From: CAYXDO01 sp964463485
GTDB taxonomy: Bacteria; Myxococcota; Kuafuiibacteriia; Kuafuiibacteriales; Kuafuiibacteriaceae
Length of the DNA stretch: 64,000 nucleotides
Reading direction: 5' to 3'
Assembly (NCBI GenBank): GCA_964463485.1
Contig: CAYXDO010000006.1
Location: 62,001 to 126,000 of the forward strand
The notes beneath the pieces were generated by a model. That model was given only the letters and a program-made list of their open reading frames with translations. It was not told the DNA's origin and ran no database searches. This document shows positions 52,697-60,248 of the stretch, in pieces. Made by a program: the position numbers and the translations under genes. Positions within the stretch are counted from its first letter, which is position 1, and every line of letters starts with the position of its first letter.

Positions 52697-54411
52697 GGGA
52701 CGCTCAGCGCACACCGAAACCCGAGGTCTGGCGCGCGATCCGACTCGAAGCCTCGGTAGCCTTGCGGGCCGCGTACGACCTTCGAGATTCGCGGCTGCCC
52801 CCAATCGGAGGTCCACTCTCGAGGGGCGCCTTCATGGGTCGCGGTGAAGATCGGGTCCGAGGCACGCTCCCACTCCCGTTCGGTCGGGAGTCTCTTTCCG
52901 GCGAGCTCCGCGAACGACGCGGCGTCCGCGTGACTCACGAGCACCACGGGCCGATCGGAAAATTTTTCGTGGAACCAGCCCGGCGGGAGCTGCCTGTGGG
53001 TCGACGTGGCCATTGTTCCGTACTCCTTGTTGCGGACTCCGCGCACGTCGATGAGAAACGCGGGCTCCGACCCGAGCGCCGGGACGTAGGTCATCTCGTC
53101 CGAGTCCGCTGGGGCGCCTTCACGGAGGAGGATCGCTCGCGCCAGGAATCGGCTGTCTCCGTTGTGGCGGTTGTATCCCAAGCCGAGGACGAGCTCGGAG
53201 AGCTGACTCTGACTCATGCCACCGACGCGGGCCGTGGCCTCCTCGACGGAGGCCATCAGCGCCGCTAGACTCCGAAGCCGCTGCGTCTCAGGAGCGACCG
53301 TCCTCGAGATCAACCCATCGATCGGCTCGAGCTGCGGGTGAATTGCCCCGGGGCGGGCGTACCGGAAGGCCTCACGCGCGGCCTCGTCGGCCTCGCCCGG
53401 GGCGGCCAACGAGTAGGCCAGAGCACCGACCGAGTACACGGAGGCTCGCTCGCTGGGTCCGGACCAATCGGGGGCGCGGTGGGAGGGCCTGATCTTTCCG
53501 GCGCCGATCCGAACTCGGCCGCTCCACTCGATGAACACACTCGCCGGATCGACCTCGAGCCCGAGCTCGCTGCGCTCACTGGCCGCAAACGAGAGTGAGG
53601 TGGAGACGTCGAGCGCGATCCGAAGAATGGCGCTCGCGGACAAACCGACAGGGCCGCGGGACAAGCGAGTGAGCGCGGCCAGGCTGAAGCCCAGCACACT
53701 CTCCTCGAGCGCCGACCCGTCGGACCCTCGCTCGAGGGACAAAAAGCCTTCGTGGGGAACTCGGGCTCGCCGCTCCGCGGTTTCTGCGAGGTCCTCCCAT
53801 TTGCGATCGAGTCGTTCCCGCAGCCGGAGTGGACCCGCCTTCGAAAAGAAGCCATGACGACCCTGATGACTCAGAAACAAGAAACCGTCCGGAACGGATC
53901 CCTCGCGAAGAGTGCGGTTGCCCAAGAACGGGGTGGGCGCCATACGCCGGCGCGATCCTCTCGCTCGCGCGGCTCTGAAGGAGCTCGAGAGGCGCTCGAA
54001 ACGCTCCGTCGATTCCTCGGCATTTTCACCGGCGATCGACAGACCTAGCTCTGTCGCGAGCGCCCGGGAAAGGAGCTCGACTCTGTCCTCCAAACGCGGC
54101 GCCTCGGGCGTCGTGTCGCACTCGTCTCGAGCGCGAGCCACGGTGAGCACGTGTTCGACGAGCGAGTCCACCGGGATCGTACCCGCCGCCGAAAGCGCGA
54201 GCTCCAGCGCACATGCCCGCCGCCAACCTTCCGGTGTCAACTCACCCACTGAAGCTTTGATCGCCGAGACCGTAGCAACCGACCCTCCCAGGTCTCTTGC
54301 GCGGTCGCACAGCCGAGCCAACACCAACTCGGCGTCGGGCTCGACCTCGGGGGACCGAAGGACGAGCGTGAGCGCGCTCGTGAGCGATCCCAGATCGACC
54401 TCCGTACTCAT
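52693..54411 (-). CDS. Pseudokinase + FGE-sulfatase-like fusion (A)
   Basis: 572 aa, ATG start overlapping the upstream stop. Residues 1-130 are helical. Residues about 150-400 are kinase-like, but the HRDLKPxN site reads EVDPASVFIEW and the DFG site is GAGK, so catalysis is unlikely. Residues about 430-572 are FGE-like: DVRGVRNKEYGTM, KRLPTEREWERA, GAPREWTSDWGQP, KVVRGPQGYRGF and LGFRCALS. The catalytic Cys pair of true FGE is absent. It is the larger of two adjacent paralogues, both downstream of the metallopeptidase-vWA gene. Confidence 0.75.
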   Translation of the reverse strand: MSTEVDLGSLTSALTLVLRSPEVEPDAELVLARLCDRARDLGGSVATVSAIKASVGELTPEGWRRACALELALSAAGTIPVDSLVEHVLTVARARDECDTTPEAPRLEDRVELLSRALATELGLSIAGENAEESTERFERLSSSFRAARARGSRRRMAPTPFLGNRTLREGSVPDGFLFLSHQGRHGFFSKAGPLRLRERLDRKWEDLAETAERRARVPHEGFLSLERGSDGSALEESVLGFSLAALTRLSRGPVGLSASAILRIALDVSTSLSFAASERSELGLEVDPASVFIEWSGRVRIGAGKIRPSHRAPDWSGPSERASVYSVGALAYSLAAPGEADEAAREAFRYARPGAIHPQLEPIDGLISRTVAPETQRLRSLAALMASVEEATARVGGMSQSQLSELVLGLGYNRHNGDSRFLARAILLREGAPADSDEMTYVPALGSEPAFLIDVRGVRNKEYGTMATSTHRQLPPGWFHEKFSDRPVVLVSHADAASFAELAGKRLPTEREWERASDPIFTATHEGAPREWTSDWGQPRISKVVRGPQGYRGFESDRAPDLGFRCALSVP

Positions 54412-56003
54412 TTCGTTCTCCCCGAGAAGAGGGAGCTCGCGAGCTTGGCCGCGGCGGCCGGGAGATTGGACGCGTCATCTACCATCACGACGCGGATGCC
54501 GAGGCGCTGAAGCTCGGTGGGGAGCTCACCCTCGAACGAATGGAGGACCACCGCGAGACCGGACTCGACGGCGCGCCTCAGGGTGCCTTGCGCGGTGCGC
54601 CCGTCCGACACGTTCTGCACGAAATCCAGATCGCTGATGATGACACGCAGAACGCCCCGGTGCCTGCTCAACGATTCCTCGAGCAGGTCGAACGGAAAAT
54701 TCGTCCCACCGCCGCTTCGACTGAGGAAGAACCGACATAGTTTCGAGACGGAGCGAGACCAATCGAGCACGGTCGCGTGGTTCGAATACATCACGCCGCG
54801 CACCTTCGCCTTGGCTCGCACCGCCGAGATCGCGACGATGATCGCGCTCAAAGTCATCGCGTTGACCTCTTCGTCGGGACTCGGCATCGATCCGCTCACA
54901 TCGAGATAGATCTCGACGAGGAGGGGCGGCCGAGTGCGAGCGTCTTCCTCGTCCGGCAGCCGCTCCCGCTTTTCGGGCGTGCCTGTCGACAGGCCGCCGC
55001 GCATCGACGTACTCACCCAATCGATGTGGGCCACCGAGTCGCCCATCTCCCACGGCTCGATCGTTCCTGGGACGAGCGGCTCTTCGGGTCGACGCTCGTT
55101 CGAAGTCAGGCGCACGAGGTAGCGCTGGGCCGCGCGTCGGTACAGGAGATCCAGGGCTTCGGCGCGCAGCTCTGGAGGCACGAGATCGACGCGCAAGCCT
55201 CTCATGGCGCGATCGGCTTGCTCCTTGGTGATACGACCCTCCGCAAGCGCCCGATCGACCGCGTTCTTTTCACTCGCGGTCGGAGCGACGGCCGCGGACC
55301 AGTCGTCGGCCGATGGCTCGCCAGGGCCCCCGCAGGCGTAGAGCGCGAGCCACTCCGGGTCGTCGATGAAGCGAGCGATGGCCGAGGCAAATCGAATGAA
55401 GTGGAGGTCCGGCTCAGGCTCCCTTCCGCGGAGCTCGTAGACCAATCGGCGGGCCTCGAATAGGGCGCCGGGAAACTCCCGCTCGAGGCTCTCCAGTCCG
55501 TCCCCGGTAAGGGTACCAGGCGCGAGCTTCCAAGTCTCTTCGAACAGCGAGAGGAAGAATACGGCCGGCGGAGCGGGCTCACCGCTTCGTCCTCCGGAGC
55601 GGTAAATATCGCAAAATTCGGTCCGAAATTTCTCCCCGAGCTCGCGGTTGATCAGGTAGTCGGCAAACAAGTTGACGACCACTGTGTCCACCTTGCCCGG
55701 CCACAGCGAGCGACCCAGCAGGATCAGCCGGGCTTGGACTTCGAGGGTCGCGGGGTGCCGAAGGTGGTGACCGATCTCGTGGGCAAAGATCGCGGGTAGG
55801 CAGTGCCAAAGCCTTCCCTCCGCCACGAGGTGAGCATTCACACTCACCTGTCTCGTCTTCAGATCGATCCATGCGATCGCCCCGTCGGTCACGACTTCTG
55901 GCGCTCGCAGCAAGAGAAAGTCGGCCCACGTGGACATGGCCTCGTCCCAAGCGTCGTCGAGCCCCTCACAGAGCCGCGCCACCGACGGGTCTTCGTGAGT
56001 CAT
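54408..56003 (-). CDS. HExxH metallopeptidase-like + vWA protein (DUF2201 type)
   Basis: 531 aa from the ATG at 56001-56003. The N-terminal putative peptidase carries HEIGH at 75-79 (AIFAHEIGHHL), a zinc HExxH motif. The C-terminal vWA domain has MIDAS DVSGSM (368-373), then GGGTNFPF and ISDLDF. Proteins of this type partner MoxR ATPases, which remodel targets bound by the vWA domain. Four-base overlaps tie it to both neighbours. Whether peptidase activity is real needs the third ligand, not identified with confidence. Confidence 0.85.
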   Translation of the reverse strand: MTHEDPSVARLCEGLDDAWDEAMSTWADFLLLRAPEVVTDGAIAWIDLKTRQVSVNAHLVAEGRLWHCLPAIFAHEIGHHLRHPATLEVQARLILLGRSLWPGKVDTVVVNLFADYLINRELGEKFRTEFCDIYRSGGRSGEPAPPAVFFLSLFEETWKLAPGTLTGDGLESLEREFPGALFEARRLVYELRGREPEPDLHFIRFASAIARFIDDPEWLALYACGGPGEPSADDWSAAVAPTASEKNAVDRALAEGRITKEQADRAMRGLRVDLVPPELRAEALDLLYRRAAQRYLVRLTSNERRPEEPLVPGTIEPWEMGDSVAHIDWVSTSMRGGLSTGTPEKRERLPDEEDARTRPPLLVEIYLDVSGSMPSPDEEVNAMTLSAIIVAISAVRAKAKVRGVMYSNHATVLDWSRSVSKLCRFFLSRSGGGTNFPFDLLEESLSRHRGVLRVIISDLDFVQNVSDGRTAQGTLRRAVESGLAVVLHSFEGELPTELQRLGIRVVMVDDASNLPAAAAKLASSLFSGRTK

Positions 56004-56857
56004 TCGAGGCCCTCGACGACCCACACGCGTTGGGAGCTCTCGGAGGTCACCACGACGAAACCCAACTCGGACGCGAGGACGGATCGCGGACTCCCGAGCG
56101 GAAGTGGGATCAAGCGTCCGCCGACCGCGATCCCATCTGGGCGGGGGTCGAGCTCGAGCGCTGGGGCGGAGACTTTGCGGTGCCCGAGACACTGGACCGG
56201 ACCGTTGGACAACCTAGGTTCGAGGCCGACGCAAAGGCCGAGTTGGACGTTCATCCTCGCGTCATGCACACAAATCACGTGCGCGTCGGCGAAATGGAGC
56301 TCGCCCGGGAGGAATCGGGGCGCCACCGGCCGGGCGTCCAGGCAGCTCACTCTGCCGGGAGGAGACTTGGTCGTGGGCGGATCCAGGCTCGATAGCTCCG
56401 CGGCGAGCTCGGATTCGAGCGCGCCCAGCTCGTCCACCTTGGAGATGGCCGACATCAGCCAGGCGGAGACCCATCCGGACTCGCGCGACAGTCCATCGAC
56501 GATGTTGAAGAGTCGGACGAGCGCTTTGGTGCGATCCTGCGGGTCGACTCGAGAGAGTTGTCGCGGAACGAGCTCGAGCATGACGCGAACGAAGACACTC
56601 TCGCCGCTCGGGACTTCGGTGGCGACGGGAGACGATCCGCTCCCGACCTGCACGCTCGAGCGAGTCACCAACCCGACCCCGACCCCTTCGACGAGCAGGT
56701 CGAGGTACCCATCGAGGACCTGAATGGAGTCGACACTCCTGTGCAGCTCTCGAGCCGGTCCTGCGCAGAGCTCGAAGAAGAGCTCCTCGTCGAACGCCGA
56801 GAATCGGCGTCGAGCCGCCTTTGCGCGGGCCTCGGCCTGCGAAAAAAGCCCGGTCAT
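56000..56857 (-). CDS. Unknown component of the MoxR-vWA operon
   Basis: 285 aa, no signal or membrane segment. The N-terminus is helical (AKAARRRFSAFDEELFFELC). A middle region (RTKALVRLFNIVDGLSRESG) is followed by a beta-rich C-terminal half (VSCLDARPVAPRFLPGEL, AHVICVHDARMNVQLGLC). No family is recognised. It lies between the MoxR and vWA genes with ATGA overlaps on both sides, so it is probably an adaptor or the equivalent of the third component of ternary systems. Confidence 0.65.
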   Translation of the reverse strand: MTGLFSQAEARAKAARRRFSAFDEELFFELCAGPARELHRSVDSIQVLDGYLDLLVEGVGVGLVTRSSVQVGSGSSPVATEVPSGESVFVRVMLELVPRQLSRVDPQDRTKALVRLFNIVDGLSRESGWVSAWLMSAISKVDELGALESELAAELSSLDPPTTKSPPGRVSCLDARPVAPRFLPGELHFADAHVICVHDARMNVQLGLCVGLEPRLSNGPVQCLGHRKVSAPALELDPRPDGIAVGGRLIPLPLGSPRSVLASELGFVVVTSESSQRVWVVEGLE

Positions 56858-58419
56858 CGTGAGCGGCGCTCCGAAAGCCTCACCAAGCGTTCCTGCGAGC
56901 GGGCGTGTGTCGCGCGCAGGCGCAGGACGTCGTCGCGAACGGCCGCGCCGAGCTCCTCGCTCGACAGCAAGCGTTGAATCGCCTTCTTGAGATCCGACAG
57001 GGTCTCTTCGAGCTCCGCCTTACTCATCCGGCTGAGTTGATCGACGTCCGCGCTCTTGGACTGTACCCAGTCCCCGAGCTTCTTGTGCCGAGCGTATTGA
57101 TCGGCGCAGAGGTCGAAGAGCTCGCGAATCCACGCGAGCCGGTCGACGAGCTGCTTCTGAGTTCTGGGGGTCTCGAAGTAGGGGCTCGACTCGTTGGGGA
57201 CGAGCTTTTCGTGGAGCACCCAGGGAGCGACGGAGAGGATGTGCGCCATCGTCACTTCCCGCTGACCCAAGAAAGCCGCGAAGGCCTTGGCATACAAGAG
57301 GAGCGCTTGAATGGACCTCGCCGAGATCCCACTCTCGGTCTGCGAACAGGCGTGCCGGCGCTTGTCGAGCGGGCAATCTTCCGTACACACGTCGCCGACC
57401 TTTCGACCGGCCAAATGCAGCGTGTCCTTGGTCATCGTCTCCAGGCGGTCCGAAGCCAGGCGACAGAATTCGAGCTGAGCGCCGAAGAACGACAGGAAGT
57501 CGAGGATCGACGACGGCACGGCGACCGCGCGGACGCTCTCGGCCAGCGCGTCGAGCTCCCCTGGCTTGAAGGTCAGGTCCTCAGGGACGAAGTCAGCAGA
57601 TTCTCCAGAGGCCACGCGATCGAGCAGAATTTCGAGCCCGCGCGAGTCATACGCGGCCGCCCGCGCGACCGCGTCGATTCGGTCCTTCAGCGCTTCGATG
57701 ACGGGGTAGGTTCCGCCGCCCTGATCGTCATTCGCAGTCAGGAACCAACAAGAGGGTCCGGCAGAGACGGTTTGTTCGAATTGCTCCGCGTAGCCCTCGG
57801 CCAGCAAGGAGAGCAGCGCAGATTGCGTCTTCGTCGGAATGCGATTGTACTCGTCGACGATTTTCACGCGCATCGTGATCCACTTGCGCCAGACGACCTT
57901 GATCCCGGAGGCATCCTCGGCTCGGATGAGTTGTGCCGGCAGAGGGCTACCGAGCAAGTCAGGCACCGCGAGCTGCGGATGCCCTCGCTGAACGGCACGC
58001 CGAACCTCTTCGAGCGATGGTCCGGCGAGCATTCCGACGAGCATGGCGATCGAGGTCTTGCCTCGCCCGGGCCCGCCGAGAATGAGGAGTCGCTGGTTCG
58101 TCGCGAGGGTGAGCAGGGGCATGAGTACGAAGGAGGAGAAGCCGGCGCCGAGCGACACGGCGCTCTTGTGAGGTCCCGCGGAGACGAGCTCCGGCAAGCC
58201 CGCGTTCATGTCGAGGATGTTGGTGACGATGGCGTGGTCGAGGATCCATCGGTAGGCGCCGCGGAGCTTCTCGAGCGGGGGCATCGAGGGCCCTCTGGTG
58301 AGTACTACGCGGCCTTCCTCATCGAGGCGCGCGCGACCCTCTCGTACCCAGGCGGTGAGTCGATCTCGCAGTGGCCGGTGTTCGTCGGAATCGAGCTCGA
58401 TGGCCGGACCCATACTCAT
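56854..58419 (-). CDS. MoxR-type AAA+ ATPase
   Basis: 521 aa from the ATG at 58417-58419, 10 bases after the upstream stop; the ATG at 58485 would overlap that gene. Walker A is GGPGRGKTS (115-123), Walker B KIVDEYNRIP (186-195) and sensor 1 FLTANDD. The C-terminal lid includes SARSIQALLLYAKAFA. A Cys cluster C345-x3-C349-x8-C358 (VCTEDCPLDKRRHAC) lies in the lid region, possibly a metal knuckle, and is not usual for MoxR. A C-terminal about 80-residue coiled coil is extra. It is expected to work with the vWA protein downstream. Confidence 0.9.
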   Translation of the reverse strand: MSMGPAIELDSDEHRPLRDRLTAWVREGRARLDEEGRVVLTRGPSMPPLEKLRGAYRWILDHAIVTNILDMNAGLPELVSAGPHKSAVSLGAGFSSFVLMPLLTLATNQRLLILGGPGRGKTSIAMLVGMLAGPSLEEVRRAVQRGHPQLAVPDLLGSPLPAQLIRAEDASGIKVVWRKWITMRVKIVDEYNRIPTKTQSALLSLLAEGYAEQFEQTVSAGPSCWFLTANDDQGGGTYPVIEALKDRIDAVARAAAYDSRGLEILLDRVASGESADFVPEDLTFKPGELDALAESVRAVAVPSSILDFLSFFGAQLEFCRLASDRLETMTKDTLHLAGRKVGDVCTEDCPLDKRRHACSQTESGISARSIQALLLYAKAFAAFLGQREVTMAHILSVAPWVLHEKLVPNESSPYFETPRTQKQLVDRLAWIRELFDLCADQYARHKKLGDWVQSKSADVDQLSRMSKAELEETLSDLKKAIQRLLSSEELGAAVRDDVLRLRATHARSQERLVRLSERRSR

Positions 58420-58429
58420 CTCGGCACAC

Positions 58430-59839
58430 TCATCCCATCGTCGCGGAGGCGTTCCGTTCCTGGAGTCGGATGGCTTCGGCGTCATCGAGCGCGCGCGCCT
58501 GGATCAAGAGCCAGGAGAAGATCACGTGGGCGAGCCGGCGTTCTTTGCGTTCGTTGGCGAGCCACACCGCATAGGCGCACAGGTCGACGTGGATCGAGGG
58601 AAAGGCTACTCTCCGTAACGACAATCCGCCGACTTCGAACGCTGCCTCGGCGGTCGCGTGAATGGAGTCCCACTCTCGCCACTCGTCGATCGCGGGCAGG
58701 GAGCGCTTCTGGTCGAGGCGGCGGCGGAGCGCTCGAACCTGAGTCTCGAGCGCTTCGAGGGTCGAATTGCGCTGAACGCGTGCGGCTTCTTCGAGCGTGC
58801 GGCTCGGAGGGTCTTGAGCGGAGAGTGCGCCCAAATCCAGCTTGGATCGCTCCGCCAGCGCCACCAGGCCCCGGCGTGCGTCCTCTTCGAGTCCCGCGAC
58901 GATCGGCTCGACGTCGTAGACTCCGAGGTCGCGCGCACGGCGCGAGGTCTCGGTCCGGACCTCCCCGAGCGCGCGGTCCCAAGCTCGTCCGAGACGCGCG
59001 ACATCGGCCGCGAGCACGAGGCCCGGCGCCCTCCGGACGAGCGCGAGCTCCAGCATCATCGCGGTCGACAGCGGGCTGGCCTCCACCGGGAGCTCGACGG
59101 GCTCTGCGGCGCTGGCATCGACGGTACCGACCAAGCGCGTGAGGGCGCGATCGAGGATTGGCTCGAGCGACATGGGCGCACCCGACGTGAGCCAGGCCCA
59201 GCGGAGCGCCCCGTCGGAGACCGGCTCGAGCTCGAGGATACGCGCCGCGGCGAGCCCCATGAAGCGGCCTGGGCGCGACCTCCGCGGCTCTCGGCCGAGC
59301 TTGGCAACGATCCTCCAGTCCCCACGCGATGCGGCCTCGGCGATCAAGTAGTCCGAGGCGATACGAAAGACGTCTTCATGCGTCGACGACGCGCTGAAAG
59401 TCTCCACGGCCGAAATCGTCCGCCGCGCCGAAGTCGCGTCGCCCCGCGCCGCCGACATCAGGCCGCGGGCGAGCAACTGAGTCGCGTCGAGCGGTTTGTG
59501 AGCCTCGGCGGAAATCAGCATGTCCTCGACGCGATCACGATTCCCGTCGGTCGGGCGGCGCAGGAGCGCCCACGCCGCCGCCACCCGCCCCATGTCGTCG
59601 GCGAAGACCCCGTACCTCAAGGTCGCCAGCTTAGTCAGAAAACGAGCCGCGCGCGGCATCCCGAGCGGAATGGCGAGACCGCGCGCGAGCGGCCACGCGG
59701 CAAAAATCGCGAGCACGAGGAGATGGACGACCATCGCCATCAGGGGCAGCAGCGCAGAAGAGATCACGCCCGAGAATGCGATGGCCGCCAAGAGCACCGC
59801 GCCTCGAGCCCGAGCTGGATCAGGGCGGAGTATGATCAT
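58430..59839 (-). CDS. Membrane-anchored unknown of the MoxR operon
   Basis: 469 aa from the ATG at 59837-59839. One or two hydrophobic segments (about 15-55) are followed by a long soluble helical region with TPR-like spacing (for example QLLARGLMSAARGDATSARR). No family is recognised. It may anchor the complex at the membrane. The start overlaps the upstream stop by ATGA. Confidence 0.65.
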   Translation of the reverse strand: MIILRPDPARARGAVLLAAIAFSGVISSALLPLMAMVVHLLVLAIFAAWPLARGLAIPLGMPRAARFLTKLATLRYGVFADDMGRVAAAWALLRRPTDGNRDRVEDMLISAEAHKPLDATQLLARGLMSAARGDATSARRTISAVETFSASSTHEDVFRIASDYLIAEAASRGDWRIVAKLGREPRRSRPGRFMGLAAARILELEPVSDGALRWAWLTSGAPMSLEPILDRALTRLVGTVDASAAEPVELPVEASPLSTAMMLELALVRRAPGLVLAADVARLGRAWDRALGEVRTETSRRARDLGVYDVEPIVAGLEEDARRGLVALAERSKLDLGALSAQDPPSRTLEEAARVQRNSTLEALETQVRALRRRLDQKRSLPAIDEWREWDSIHATAEAAFEVGGLSLRRVAFPSIHVDLCAYAVWLANERKERRLAHVIFSWLLIQARALDDAEAIRLQERNASATMG

Positions 59840-60189
59840 GACTCGAATCCTAGAGCGCGTAGTGCCTGCGGCCACGGAGCGGTCAGCTCGTCAGGCTCTT
59901 CGATGGGCTCCTCGAGGTCCACGATCGCGCTCGCAGGCAGCCTCGCGCGCAGCTCGTGAATCAACCGCTTCCGCGGATCTCGAAGCTCCGCCATCGCTTC
60001 TCGCACGAGGTCCTTCGAACGCTCTCGGGCACCAAGCGGCGTCTCGTATGATTTCGCCGCAGCGAGGCCGAGCTCCAGCATGGCTAGGATTCGCTGAGCC
60101 TCACGCTCGATCTCCATGGACGTGGCGGTGATGGGAATGCCCAGGACATAGAAAGGATTCGACGCGAGCCGCTCGACCCCGGCTTCCAT
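59836..60189 (-). CDS. J-domain-like small protein
   Basis: 117 aa from the ATG at 60187-60189. NPFYVLGIPITATSMEIERE and EAMAELRDPRKRLIHEL follow the helix I-II and III pattern of a J domain, but the HPD motif is missing. It is the first gene of the seven-gene MoxR operon. A chaperone-like recruiting role is possible; without HPD it would not stimulate Hsp70. Confidence 0.6.
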   Translation of the reverse strand: MEAGVERLASNPFYVLGIPITATSMEIEREAQRILAMLELGLAAAKSYETPLGARERSKDLVREAMAELRDPRKRLIHELRARLPASAIVDLEEPIEEPDELTAPWPQALRALGFES

Positions 60190-60248
60190 GACGGCCAGTC
60201 TACATGGCTTGTGGCGCCGTGTCGCGCTTGCGGCTGATGGATGAGCGT

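Noticed and set aside
56905..59142. 745-codon open frame on the plus strand
   Set aside because: Antisense to the MoxR and membrane-protein genes; no motif was found.
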